A DNA stretch of 64,000 nucleotides from Dichetophora obliterata (taxonomy: Eukaryota > Arthropoda > Insecta > Diptera > Sciomyzidae), in the NCBI GenBank assembly GCA_963920525.1, contig OY986439.1, forward strand, positions 45,495,193-45,559,192, written 5' to 3'. The notes under the pieces are model-generated. The model was not told the DNA's origin and ran no database searches. It saw only the letters and a program-made list of their open reading frames with translations. Each line of letters starts with the position of its first letter. Within the stretch, counting starts at the first letter, position 1. This document shows positions 35,455-48,899 of this stretch, piece after piece. The position numbers were made by a program, and so were the translations under genes.

Positions 35455-36381
35455 CACTCTAAAAAATAAATGTAAATTTACTATTATTACTATAGTAATT
35501 TTTTGTATAAATTCCAACTGTTGAGTAATTTTACTATAAATTTTATATTGATCTTTGAATATTTACCATTAAACACTTTTCCTAGCAAAATTAAGCAATA
35601 AATGTTCAATTTTGTTGCAATATCAACTGCAATGCCTTATATTCATACATAAATTGAACTAATGAAACAGATGTTGAATATTCAACATATACAATATTTT
35701 CAACAGATGTTCAGTCAACTCTGTTTGTCAACGTGTACGGATATCATAATGTAAGAGTTATATGGTTTTTAATTGAAAAAGTGTAGTAATAACTCGATTT
35801 TTATTAAAAGATTTACTATGTTGTAGTACCTTGTGTTGTACAACACAACACAATAGGTAAATATATGTGAGCAATATATTAATAATTCAATAAAAATCTA
35901 GAAAAAATATCTGTGTATCATTTGTTTTTCTCTTTTGCATCGCATCGGCAGGATTTTCTTTATGCAAGTGTTTATTCCTCATTTTGCTGTTTATAGTGCC
36001 AATTTAATGAAGGAATAAGCAATAAAGATAAATTAAATTTATTTCTGCACGTACCGTCAAGTGTAAAGTTTTAAGAAATATTAATCGTAGTAAAAATAAA
36101 TTCAAGTTGTTGAATTTTACTAACATGAGAGTAGTTATTTTGTTATGGTACTACATAAATAATAGCAATTGATGTTTGATTTTGCTGCAATATCAATATT
36201 TTTCCATTAATATTGCTACATATTTAACACAAATTTAAACACTTTTTGTTGAATTTCACTACAAGTCAATAGTAAACAATATGTTTAATTAAATAAAGGT
36301 GTGCAAATTTACTGTAGCAACAGCCGCAAAACTGTTGCCTACAAGTATTGTAGTAAAATTCAACAAAAACTTTTTAGAGTG
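35455..36381. mobile_element. 927-bp non-autonomous element with CACTCTAAAAA ends
   Basis: Ends CACTCTAAAAA and TTTTTAGAGTG, flanked by TA on both sides (35453-35454, 36382-36383). Subterminal words such as GTAAAATTCAACA recur inside in both directions. No coding capacity. A TA duplication would fit a Tc1/mariner-type MITE, though a longer duplication cannot be excluded. Confidence 0.55.
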
Positions 36382-36867
36382 TAGTAGCATTACATCATCA
36401 TGAAGAAAATTTAATGAGGTCTAAGAAATTTATTATTTTTTATTATTTTTGTAGGTATGGTTTCACTCATGAACTTACGTCTTAAAAGCAAACAAATGAT
36501 TTTGATTTTTGTTTCATTCAATGAAAATCTTTTAAATTTCAATAAAAAAATTTTTTACTACACTTTATCTTTGGTAATAATCCATTTTTATATTGTGAGA
36601 GCGTTTGGGCGTTCTTTCAATTCAATTAAACCCATTGACATAAAAAATGTTGATAAAAAAATATTAAAGTTTTTATTCAAGGTGAAATTAAATTATTTGG
36701 TCACGTTTGGTTCCGATTCGGGCTTTTCTGCCACTTGATTCATAAATCAAAATTTCTAATAAATTCACAGAAAGAAAATATTGAATATTTTTCATATTCT
36801 TTTTCAATATTTTTTCAATATTTTTTTAGCTAAAATATCAAAAGCCCTTTTAAAATTGTATTCTTTA

Positions 36868-37571
36868 AGCTGGCAAAATTACCTTTTCAAAAATTTACAA
36901 ATTAGGATGGGGACTCAATGGGCTATTGAAGTATGATAATTTTAACATCTAAACACAAATATTTTTCTGATTAACAAGCTTATTTTTAGTTTGAACTACC
37001 GATGGAAAGGCAATTAAAGGGACTTTAATCTAAATATAATTTTGAGAAATGTTAGTGGTTGGGGGTTCCTTGTGATGGAAAAACTCAAAATATATTTTAT
37101 TTTTTAAAAGAAATTTCCTTTTTATATTTTTTAATAATTCTAAAAAAATTATATTTGAGCTTAATGCCAAATAAGGTCATGAAGCAGCAGGTTGCAACAA
37201 CAAGTTCTTTGCAGAACAAACCACCAAGCAGACTAGACAGACAGTTTCATTGATAGCTAATCAACTCTTCAGTAGTCTTCTGTGGTTTTTGCAGTACCAT
37301 CCACTTTGATAAGCTTATACGAACACCTTCTGATAAATCAAAACAGAATTATTGTGCTGTATGCCGCCTTCAAAGCAATGTTTTTCTTCTACTTTGTAAA
37401 AATTACCTTTTCACTAATATAAGGTAAAGTGGGGACTCAATGAATTAATGATATATAGGCATTTTTGTTTTAATATTTTAAAAAATATTTTTGTTTTGAT
37501 GTTGAAATGACCATATCTCATGAATCCATTGAGTACCGTCCTTTATTTTGTATTGTTGAAAAGGTAATTTT
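36868..37571. repeat. Repeat block with internal palindrome (GGGGACTCAATG family)
   Basis: The module AAAATTACCTTTTCA ... GGGGACTCAATG ... is at 36885-36960. It recurs at 37398-37480 followed by its inverted copy at 37490-37571, making a ~174-bp palindrome. A further copy is at about 6596-6680, and a related inverted piece (CCAACCACC, AAAGTCCGCTTAACTTCC) at 38180-38290. The TE family is not identified. Confidence 0.6.
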
Positions 37572-37599
37572 GACAGCTTAAAAATTATTGTAAATTAAA

Positions 37600-38145
37600 G
37601 TTTTTTCTAAATGACCTCTATATTAATTATGTTGACTTTATATGATTTAAATACAAATTCTAAATGTTTGATAGTTTAAATCATACTTGATTTTAAATAC
37701 AAATTCTAGTTGTTTGATAGTTTAAAATCGTTTATTGAGCTTAAGGTCAAAGTTAGAACAATTAATTGTTCTAACGAATTTTTCCAAAGAAACAACAACA
37801 ACAACAAAGTTTTTTCAATATGAAAAGGAAAAAATCACTAGCTGATCTGATTGCAATTTCTACTCTGCTAAAAGCGTCATTAGAAATCTTTGTGATACCC
37901 GTGCAAGCGCGCGCTAACGCACTGCACCATCGGGGCGATGAGATTTGAAGCGTCAATTTCTCAGTTTTTCCTCCATTTCATCATGTCACATTTGTTGTTG
38001 TATTTCTGTTTTACTTTAGTTTCTATGCTTATGTTATTATATGTAGTCCAACAGCCTGCTGGAAGTCTGCACTCAATAAACGATTTTAAACTATCAAACA
38101 TTTAGAATTTCTATTTAAATCATATAAAGTCAACATAATTATTGT
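37600..38145 (-). repeat. Dispersed 572-bp-family repeat (minus) with inverted end
   Basis: A minus-strand copy of the repeat seen at 20319-21402, including the GCCCCGATGGTGCAGTGCG module (about 37920-37940) and the (GTT)n tract. At 38066-38140 the end segment appears again in plus orientation (ACTATCAAACATTTAG ... GTCAACATAA), so this copy has inverted terminal repeats of about 70 bp. Confidence 0.75.
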
Positions 38146-38924
38146 AAATGTTTAAATGGTGTTCTCGAACCTTTCCTTGAATTCAATTACTTTACCCCAA
38201 GGAATGGAGTCCCCAACCACCAAAATTTCCTAAAATTTTTAAAATTAAAGTCCGCTTAACTTCCTTTCCAATGGTAGCTTTAGAAGTATTTGAGATATGA
38301 GTTTTCGTAAAAATCAATTTTTGATGTTGACGTTAAACTTTTTTCCTCCGAATAAAGTTTTTTATTTGCTGTGATGCTCCATGCAAAATTTCACCGAAAT
38401 CAGAGATGGTCATTCCGTATGACCAGTACGTTTAAAATGAAATTGCTTAATAGTAAGCATTTTTTTTCCAATAAATAGTTTAAAATACTTGATTTAAGTA
38501 ACTTTTTGGAATGATTTGACTGACTTCTTCCCGAATAAAGCAAAATAATTTCTTAAAACATGAAAGTTTTTGTTTCATGATAAACTGAACGTTGAGAATA
38601 TCGTGGTTGGCTCGTCAATAATTTAGGAAATCTAGAAAATCAATATTCTTCAGGGAGGTATATCCTATGAAACTCGACCAAAAAACTCTATTTTTTTTTA
38701 AATTTTTCAATAGCTTATGATGTGTAGAATATGTATCAAAAGCAGTTTGGTCGATAACGATTGCTTAAAAAGTAATCGAATAGGAAAGGAACCCATATAT
38801 TCATAAAGAAACTCGGTAAAAATCTTTAACCACATTTCAAAACGCGTTTTCTGAAAAACCATGTTTTACAAACTTGTCTCTACGATATCTCAAAAACTAC
38901 TCATTTAACTACTCATCATGTTAA

Positions 38925-40254
38925 CCCTGGATAACCAATGTTAGTCGTTTCGACTAACACTGCTCAATTTTTTGCGTATAGCCTTTTTTTTCTCATCTGA
39001 TCGTATTCTCTATCCATATCGTAGTAACCATATTAGTTGTTAAGCTGCTCTCGTTGCGTTCGGATGTATTTGCTCTTTTAATTGGATGGGGTGAATCTTT
39101 TTATAAATGTACTGTTAGTCGAAACGACTAACATTGGCTTTAACGTAACTTTTTATACCTCCACGTGTATTGCGTAAGGGGTATATTAACTTTGTTACTC
39201 CGTTCGTAACGCTTATAAGGAGATATTTTTTTGATCAGCATCACCTCCTGAGTCGATTAAGCCATGTCCGTCTGTCCATCTATTCATCTGCCTGTCTGTC
39301 GACACGATTACAGCCACAGTTTTTAAGCTATCATAATAAAATAAAAGAGGCATGCTTATATTCAAAAAACGAAGATAAAATTCGGGAATGAGCAAAATAG
39401 GATGAACACCACGCCTACCTCCCATAAGAAGTGGCTTTATTCAAACTGTATCTCTTAAAATGCCACAAAAATAAATATATGAACTTGGAATTTTGCACTT
39501 TAGCTTTGGAGTGAAATATTCACCACTTATTTGAAATTTGTCAAAATAAGATGAAAACCACGCCCACCTCACACACAAAGTGGCGTCATTATAATACAAA
39601 ACATTAATAAATTCAAGAAAATTATGTTTTAACCTTGATATTTTACACATAAGCTTTGATAATTAGGATGAACTCTGAGTTTAAAATTTTGTATATTTGG
39701 ATGAAAACCACGCCCCCTAAAAGAGGTGTCATCAACATTATACAATATTGACAACTTCTTATATACCAAAATGCGGATGTGGGCGTATTTTAAATTCGGT
39801 TCAGTCGAAGTTAATTCCTTTGTTGTAGGAATATAGTGTTTTGGTTATAAGTTTTTATAGTGGTGCAGCGAATTGTGTCTTTTGTGTTAAACAATTGATT
39901 TAAACTTTTTTTATTTTTATAATAATAAATAATGCTGTATTCGTATAAGGATGAAAGAGCCTTTTAAGTTTTTTATGTTTATTTACTTTTTTTTTTTTTC
40001 AATAATCTTATGTGGTGTATCTCAAACTGATAAAATAAGTAGCTTATAAAAAAATGTAAAAAATAAAAAAAAAACAAAGGCCAATATAAATTTTTTTTTT
40101 CTTATTTCTAGTAGAATTTACATAGGTTTTCCATTTTCAACAGCTTTTTATGTATTTTATGTACACAGCTCCGCTAAAACGAGTTTTGGAGCGTGTTAGT
40201 CGAATCGACTAACATTGGTTATAACATATTAGAAATATGATTAGTTATCCAGGG
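38925..40254. mobile_element. piggyBac-like non-autonomous element in TTAA
   Basis: Flanked by TTAA (38921-38924 and 40255-40258), with termini CCCTGGATAAC and GTTATCCAGGG. Subterminal palindromes GTTAGTCGTTTCGACTAAC (left) and GTTAGTCGAATCGACTAAC (right) follow, and a third GTTAGTCGAAACGACTAAC lies near 39114. TTAA targeting plus CCC ends fit piggyBac. There is no transposase ORF. The interior (about 39150-39800) carries another repeat with the GTCCGTCTGTCCATCT type of segment often seen in fly dispersed repeats. Confidence 0.8.
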
Positions 40255-40420
40255 TTAAAGTATAAAACATTTATTGGATCCTTACCCTTAATTCAGATAA
40301 TATTGACCGTTTTTTTCTTAGATCACTTTAAAGAGCGCAAAATGTGAAAAAACGCTACTAGAAATTAGCATTTCCATCATTTTTGTAATTTTCGACTATT
40401 TATCTATTATAGATTCAAGC

Positions 40421-42583
<2,163 letters not shown>

Positions 42584-42599
42584 GTTCAAGCTTCAATAA

Positions 42600-42870
42600 A
42601 TAAAGGGTCCGCCAAATAACTTTTTTTTTGAAAATTCTATAAAAAAACTACTAAATATTTTCTCAAATTTATTTTTTTATTTGAAAGTACAATTCTTCCG
42701 GTTAATAATGGAAAATAATTTCATTCAAATAGCTGCCTCGGCTGGCCATGCAGTAGCCTACACGATCGGTCCCATTTTTAAGCACATTACCGATTGTGTG
42801 CAGCTATATTTCACCAATGGCTTCACGAATATTGTACACGAATATACGTACATAATTTATTAAATGGTTG
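42600..42870 (-). pseudogene. Mariner-like transposase C-terminal scrap
   Basis: The minus strand reads IREAIGEI, a stop, then HTIGNVLKNGTDRVGYC and MASRGSYLNEIIFHY ending in TAA. This layout (helical tail, R-x-GYC-x-ASRG, final IIFH) is the C-terminus of a group of Tc1/mariner transposases. The 60-codon frame on the + strand over the same stretch is a shadow and has no splice phase compatible with the host gene. Only the tail remains. Confidence 0.55.
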
Positions 42871-43259
42871 GGTTTTTTATTTTTGAAGCCATTGAAACTT
42901 TAAATGACACTTTTATGCACCAAAAAAATGTTTTCCTGAACTTTAAGAATCAATAAATAACTGCCAAAAATATAATGTTATTCTTCCATCTATCAATCAT
43001 TTACTTCCTTCTATGAAAATAATAATCAAGAAGATCATTACATTTTGGACCTCTAGATGAGAACCTGCCCCTTATTGCTCAAAATAAGCTTATTCTAAAG
43101 GAATCACACCCACTTACTTAGCCCAAATTGTGCACCATTATCAGCTTATCCTACTTATCAAACATTAATAGGTTCTAACCATTTTATCTTGACGTTCTTA
43201 GATTCAAAGTTTAAAATATATATTTTCAAAATTTTTCTATTTTTTTATTCTCATTGCAG

Positions 43260-43406
43260 ATTTTCAACATTTTGAAGAGATCCGTTGGCAATGAGTTCAA
43301 AACGCTCAATGGCAGCCAGCAAGATATTGATATTAGCAATATTAAGATCTGGTCCCTACACGAATACACCTACAAGTTTTTGCCCAAATTGAAGATGAAC
43401 TCAAGC
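43260..43406 (+). CDS. Secreted protein gene, middle exon (49 codons)
   Basis: Starts after TCATTGCAG and ends at a GTAAGT donor (43407), phase 0 on both sides, so it joins exactly to the neighbouring exons. It encodes amphipathic, helix-prone sequence (IFNILKRSVGNEFKTLN, then IWSLHEYTYKFLPKLKM) with two sequons (NGS; NSS at the exon end). In a helical cytokine this would be helix A and the start of the AB loop; that placement is inferred. It has strong splice sites and a codon-like composition unlike the surrounding AT-rich intron. Confidence 0.75.
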
Positions 43407-43868
43407 GTAAGTTTATACATTACAACTTTCTATACGATCATTTGATATAATAAATTTAAATATCTGGTATTTCCGTTGAAAATGAGTCAATACTTTGTGG
43501 GAAATACCAACAATTGACATTAGTTTTGGGCTCATCACCGAAACATCGTTAGAATTTAGTAGATGATATACTGAAAAAAAATGTTATTAGCACTTACTGA
43601 GTTTATTAAAATTACTTTATTAAAACTCAAAAATAAAATTCCTTTAATAACGTTAACTTCTCTACTATATAGCTTTTACTTAAGGCAATATCTTTAAGAT
43701 ACTAGTTGCTATGATATAATGTGACTTCTAATTTATATAGAGTTCCTACTTTATAAAGCATACCCCATATTTGCTCAAATTTTTTACAGTTTTCTGCACT
43801 ATAATGTTTGTTGATTTTTCTTATAAAGTTTCGTTAAACAATTCTCACAGCTGTTCAAGTTTTTTTTC

Positions 43869-44256
43869 AGTGCTACTTCCGCTTGTTCTCGTGTCAACAG
43901 TCATAAATTCTTTGACGTCACAGAAAAAGCTTATAACAATTCTACCTTAACGTGGTGGACACGCTTCGTCGGCATACTTGATGATTTGTTGGGAAATAAA
44001 AAAAAAAAAACGACAACAACTTAATAACAATATCAACAAAATAGCTAAGTCTTTAGTAATCGAAGGTATAGACAGCAAGTTAGTCATACATACCAGCTGC
44101 CGTTATAATAATAGTCTAGACTTTGCGCCCATATCAGCAATCTGTGATTGCAAGTCATGTTCAGGTGATAGCCTAGAGGCACCTCAAGTAGAGTTTATTA
44201 GCGCCCACAAGCTGTGGAATTTGCTAAGAAACACTCATCATATCTTATATAATTGA
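43869..44256 (+). pseudogene. Unrecognised coding-like remnant with a poly-A frameshift
   Basis: After a TTTTTTTCAG-like site the frame reads SACSRVNSHKFFDVTEKAYN then STLTWWTRFVGILDDLLGN, and runs into a 12-13-base A tract at 43999-44011. There the reading moves to the ORF containing INKIAKSLVIEGIDSKL and DFAPISAICDCKSCSGDSLE, ending at TGA 44254-44256. Joined across the slip it would be about 128 codons, coding-like in composition and not matching any family I recognise. It could be a TE gene scrap, a decayed host exon or a nested gene. It is not phase-tested against the host gene, since the frame breaks. Confidence 0.35.
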
Positions 44257-44821
44257 GCTTCGCTAAACTAAGTTATGCTTCTTATAAAATTATTGCTTAC
44301 TGACAATGGATAATTTTTGAATGGAAATTGAAGTATTCAAAGGAAAGCATTTACACTGGCGATCACAAAAACCACACCACGCAGCATTTTCGTAAAATTT
44401 AGTTGCAATTACAAAAACACCATTATTTGATAAAATGCTGGTACTTTTTATAAATTTTCAACAATTTTAATGTTTAAAAAATTTTAATTCATTTTGCATT
44501 AATTAAAATTTATAAAACAAGCAAAACGCCCATTTTACAAGTTTCTGTTTTATTTATTATCTTGAAACTCATTACTTAAAATCGACTTCTTGAACAACTT
44601 AAGATATGTTTCACTGTTTATGATGTTGAATTAAAAAACATTTTAGTAGGGTAAAGATCATTCCTTGGCTGAATCCTGATGTCATAGCGTCACTCAGTAC
44701 TTAAAGAACAGTAGGCTGTAATTTGACATTCCAAAAGTTTTCTAAATTGGAAAAGAGTTTTAGTTTGTTCCCTGATTTGTGGTCAGCATCTTTTCGTTTC
44801 ATATGCCAGGGATTCTATAAA

Positions 44822-46530
44822 GGGTTTAGGCTAGGTTAGGTTAGGTTAGGTAAATAGGTTCGTGCACCGTTACCGTCGCTTCCGCGGGGGCCTATAGTTC
44901 CATTGCGAGTCCCTTTTTATTTTTTTGTGGTAACATGTTAACCATTATTTCAAAACAGCTTGTGATTTTTATGAACCTCCAGATGTCTATCTCTTCCCCA
45001 GATATCGGAGTCGACGGTTCTGTAGACTTGGACATTCGCATAGAAGGTGAGTTATTGTTTCTGTTTCTTTCGGATCATTGTAGCTCCGACAGAAGTCTTA
45101 GGCCTGCTATGTTCATTCTATTGGCCATTACCCCAATGGGGCAATGACCTGTCAGAACTTCAACAAGAATCTACATTTTTGGTTTGGCCAAAAGCAGAAG
45201 GCTTTCGGCTTTCTTCTCATTTAGCTCAGGCCAGAGCTTTTGAGAAATATATGTTGCAGTCACCTCTGGAAGCCCAGTTAATGTTAGCATTATCTCTGGT
45301 TTTACGGTCTATACTCCTTTTGACGTCGTTTATTGGAATGTGCACATCTCTATTAGCTCTGTTTGTACTTGCGGTTACTCCACTCCTAGCCAGTTCATCC
45401 GCTGCGTCGTTTCCTTCGATAATGCTTTGTCTGGGAACCCAGCAGAGAGTGACGTTGTGGGTTTTGCAGATACCGTTCAGTGGCAGTTTATAGTTTTGTA
45501 CCGTTCGAGCTTTCGTCGATTTACTGTTCAGCGCTTTGACGGCCGCTTGGCTATCCACAAAAATTACTACCATTGTGGGGGTAAGATTTTTCCTATGAAT
45601 GGCCTGTGTAGCTTTTTCAATAGCATATATTTCTGCTTGAAAAACGCTACAGTAGTCGGGAAGTTTGTAAGACTCTTTGATTTGAAGCGTTTCACAGTAT
45701 ACACCTCATCCATTTCCGTTTTCCCATTTTGGAACCATCAGTATATAATTGGAGATTGCCGTTGATTTCTACGGCCGTTTCTTCCCATTCTTTTCTGCTG
45801 GGGATGGATGTGCTGGATCTCACACTGGGTATGATATAGTCGGTAGTTCTTTTTGATTCCTCGATTCCAAAGAGATTCAGAATAGATGCATGTCCGAAAG
45901 TGTTGTTCCTCCAGGCTGTGATTCGTTGATGCGAATTGCGCTTTTGGTCGCCAAATACTTAAGGACCTCTTTTATGGGGAGAAGATTTAGCATAATTTCC
46001 AGACCCACCTGTGGCGTTGATCTCATGGCTCCTGTTACTCCTATGCATGCTAACCTTTGGACTCCTGTTAGAGAGCTAACGTAGCGCTTTTTGTGCGCTA
46101 CCGTCCACCATAAAAGAGAGCCGTAGGTAAGAATGGGTCTCACGATCGCTGTGTTCATCTAGTGAATTATGTGCTGTCGCAGTCCCTATTTCCTGCCAAA
46201 GACTCTCTGACATGCGTAAAAAGCGCATAGTGCTTTTTTCCTTGTTTCTTCTGTGTTGCTTTTCCAGCTCAGCTTGCTATGAAGGTAGTCATTAGTTCGC
46301 TAACTGTTTGCAGGTATTTTCCGCATATTAGGATGGCGACGTCATCGGCATAGGCTACCACTTCTGTTCCACCAGTTTTGAGTGTAGTGAGAATTTTGTC
46401 AACCACAATCAGCCATAGCAGGGGGATATGACTTCTCCCTGCGGTGTGCCTCTTTCCTCACCACGCTCATTCCCGTTTGTGAGCTTATACGTCTGCTGTT
46501 GAGCATTATATAAATCCACTGGGTTATTTT
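44822..46530 (-). pseudogene. LOA-like LINE fragment (RT to 3' end), minus strand
   Basis: The minus strand gives, in order: TPQGEVISP (near 46440), a one-base frameshift, PLLWLIVVDKILTTLKTGG then AYADDVAILICGKYLQ (YADD at 46352-46341), VRPILTYGSLLWWTVAHKKR (46158-45877), YTDGSK near 45740, VIFVDSQAAVKAL and WVPRQSIIEGNDAADELA (45573-45226). The usual RNase H His is replaced in the last motif. It ends at 44822-44850 in CCTAA repeats. It is related to, but clearly older than, the LINE at 15446-16836. Broken by many shifts. Confidence 0.8.
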
Positions 46531-46540
46531 ACTGGGTTTA

Positions 46541-46620
46541 AGTCTGGTAAATTCTTTGGCCAACAACGTCGCTGAATTTCGAGCTCGTCAAACACTTTTT
46601 GTACCTGTTGAAAAGGAAAT
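46541..46620 (-). pseudogene. Possible Tc1-type transposase scrap
   Basis: A minus frame reads QVQKVFDELEIQRRCWPKNL followed by PDLNPVK, stop. The WPxxxPDLNP wording matches the third-catalytic-residue region of Tc1-like transposases. It abuts the 5' edge of the LINE fragment. At ~25 codons it could be coincidence. Confidence 0.3.
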
Positions 46621-46634
46621 AAAAATAAATAATA

Positions 46635-46977
46635 GTGTTATTCACACCGGACTCATTAGTTTGTTAGTTGTTACTTATTATTTTTTTGCATTCACTTTGG
46701 TTTTGTAAAATTATCGAACTACAGAGCAGCAAAGTAACAACCCAGCACCACTGATAATTTTTTCGTTAGTTGGAAAAATATGAACAACTGTAATTTTAAA
46801 TTTTCAGCAATTCTTACTTATGAAACAGCTTACTTACGAAAAGCAAAATTAGCCGTTATTCAATAACTATTACCAAGCTAACGAGATTCAGTAAGAAAAG
46901 GTGTGTTCACAGTTAAATAATATAATCAATTAACAACTAACCAATTAACAAACTAACGAGTCCGTGGTGAATACCAC
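46635..46977. mobile_element. 343-bp MITE with ~33-bp inverted repeats
   Basis: Left end GTGTTATTCACACCGGACTC; right end, reverse-complemented, GTGGTATTCACCACGGACTC, both continuing GTTAGTTTGTTA-like. Interior AT-rich, no ORF. A target duplication was not clear. Confidence 0.6.
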
Positions 46978-47089
46978 TTTTATTTTAATATTCAATACCG
47001 TGAATAAAATATCATACAAACAAAATTTAACTGATTTAATGGAAAATTCACTGGCGCATTGTATTCCAATAAATAACTAACTACTTATC

Positions 47090-47380
47090 AACATTGGCAT
47101 CGCCGAGTGAGGTTTGCTTTTGTTGTTGCGCAAGCGTTTACTGTTTAATAACAGCTTTGAAAAATTTCATAGCATACAACGGGCATACAGAGACTTTACA
47201 ATGAGCGTACAGTGGTCGTTCAACTTAATTTAGGCCTTGTACGGCCGTCGTTCGACCCAACTTTCGGACACTAGCCTTTTTGGATTATTTTTAGGCCATG
47301 TTTTACCCTTGTTTGGCCCATGTTCGACCGCTGTTCAACCGCTGTTCTTCCGCTTGTATTTTTTATTGGTTTCTACAATT
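47090..47380 (+). repeat. Dispersed repeat, copy 1 (ACGGCCG/TTCGACC module)
   Basis: Shares ordered words with 51940-52175: CCTTGTACGGCCGT, TTTTTGGATTATTTT, TAGGCCATG, GGCCCATGTTCGACC. Similarity is about 75-80% by eye. The TE family is unknown. It lies 150 bp before the last exon's acceptor. Confidence 0.6.
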
Positions 47381-47532
47381 TTTCAAGTTTCTGCTATCGA
47401 GTATGGCGCACTTAGTCCTGAGTGCTTCATAGACTAAGCACTATATTTATGCTTCTAAGTTTACGTATGTTTACGTAATAAAAAGCAATTAACGTATTTT
47501 TAAACTTTTACATTTCATTTTCTTCTTTACAG

Positions 47533-48186
47533 ATAGCCTTAAAACGCTGGTATCGCAATACTCAGACGTACGTTGCCTCTTTCGCTTTTTTGCGACGCAT
47601 TCAACTGAAATGGGATCACATCAAGCGCCAGCGTGAAAGTCGCATAGCTCGCGAACTTAAACATCTGCTGCTTAGTTCACGCAGTATCCTCTGCGAGTTA
47701 GAGACGGCCATCAACAGCACGCTGCCGCATCAACGGCGCAGCCAACACCAACTGCAGCAGCAGCCACATCTCTACATGATTAGTCGACAACAGATGAACA
47801 AGCGACTGAAGCTGCGCACAAAACGACGTTATGAACGTAGTCCGGATGCATTGCATGAGGCTGACACAATCGACCTTAAGTTCGTCAAACATTTCTATTA
47901 TGAGTTTCTCGAGACTATGTGGAAGGTGCTGCGTAAGAATATGAAGCGTCGTGGTCAAATTGCATTGCGTGGTAAAAATAGCAAGGAATTCAATGAAGTG
48001 GCCAAGAATTTTGGTAGCATTGCTGCAAGTCGCAAAGAACAGCGACGTCTGAGGCGTCAGGATAAGAAGCAAAGACATGCACAGCATAAAATAACAAGGA
48101 AGCTTTATGTCCTGCGTAGGCCTCACATAACTGAATACAGTTTTCATACGACAACAACAACAAAGGCGACAACAAACTTAACGTAG
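47533..48186 (+). CDS. Secreted protein gene, last exon (217 codons + stop)
   Basis: Starts in phase 0 after TTCTTTACAG and ends TAG 48184-48186. Very basic and helix-rich: ALKRWYRNTQTYVASFAFLR leads into a long helix (QLKWDHIKRQRESRIARELK, then LLLSSRSILCELETAINST with a sequon). A Gln-rich loop is followed by a second long helix pair (DLKFVKHFYYEFLETMWKVL; RKNMKRR), a Lys/Arg/Gln-rich helix and a Thr/Asn tail. With the middle exon this gives four helix-prone blocks, the layout of a four-helix cytokine. High basicity would favour matrix or heparin binding, as known for Unpaired. Only one Cys is present here. Homology is not proven by sequence inspection alone. Confidence 0.75.
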   Translation: MALKRWYRNTQTYVASFAFLRRIQLKWDHIKRQRESRIARELKHLLLSSRSILCELETAINSTLPHQRRSQHQLQQQPHLYMISRQQMNKRLKLRTKRRYERSPDALHEADTIDLKFVKHFYYEFLETMWKVLRKNMKRRGQIALRGKNSKEFNEVAKNFGSIAASRKEQRRLRRQDKKQRHAQHKITRKLYVLRRPHITEYSFHTTTTTKATTNLT

Positions 48187-48895
48187 TTTTAAGATCTTCA
48201 CGTAGCATTTCGACACTATTTAGTATAAGTTTAAACAAAGTTAGACGACAGCAAAATCCGATCAGGTTGAGTTCTCAAGTATTAAATTTCGAATATTAAT
48301 GACGTTATTTTTGAATCTAAATAAAAATAGCACCTAAGTTAATTACAACGCAGACAATAACTAGCCGTTAGCTTAAGAATTTAGTTAAGTATAAAATATA
48401 TGTCATTTCTTATAATTTCTTATAATAATAGAGAAATAATGTATTCCATTTCATTTTAATTTCAAACAGTATTTATTATCATATTTCATGAATATTTATA
48501 TATCTTTCAAACATTTTCACATAACTTCTACACAAAGAAGTGTTTTTTAGCAAAATGTTCTAGTCAGCTCCAGACAGTAGTTAGTTAATCCAACTTCATT
48601 TAAACATTCCTTCACCACTCTCGTTCCTATTTGTATTTAAATAATAGAAGTGATCGATGTATGTTTGTAGATTTGTAGTTCTTGTAATAAGAAAAGTGTT
48701 TTTAATGTAAACCTATAAAATTATAAGTTATTTTTTTTAAATATTATTATTTTAACACTATAGCTTTTAGTTGTTGTTCTCTGTGATATTCCTTGTAAGT
48801 GTTTTTTTTTGCATTCGTTTGCAAGCAGCTTTTTTCTTTAAAATAAATATTTCCAAAAGAATATTAAAATATAAACAAACAAATAAATACAAAAC
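48187..48895 (+). other. 3' UTR and polyadenylation region
   Basis: Non-coding sequence after the stop with AATAAA at 48320, 48842 and around 48880; a U/GU-rich stretch (TTTCTGTGTTTTTATTTTC) follows at 48898. ATTTA and TATTTAT words (e.g. near 48470 and 48495) are consistent with an unstable mRNA, as expected for a cytokine, but are common in AT-rich DNA. Confidence 0.5.
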
Positions 48896-48899
48896 AATT

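Larger units (their letters stand above)
43407..47532 (+). other. Intron 3 (4.1 kb) of the secreted-protein gene
   Basis: GTAAGT donor, CTTCTTTACAG acceptor. It contains an unrecognised broken ORF (43869-44256), a LOA-like LINE (minus, 44.82-46.53 kb), a 343-bp MITE (46635-46977) and a dispersed repeat (about 47090-47380). The remaining parts (43410-43860, 44260-44810) show nothing I can name. Confidence 0.7.

Noticed and set aside
42681..42863. 60-codon + frame (AASAGHAVAYTIG...) as a cassette exon of the secreted-protein gene
   Set aside because: No splice sites give phase 0, and the opposite strand reads as a transposase C-terminus, so the + frame is a shadow.
47698..48238. Minus-strand ORFs of 149 and 82 codons
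   Set aside because: Shadows of the last exon of the secreted-protein gene, which has proper splice sites and composition.
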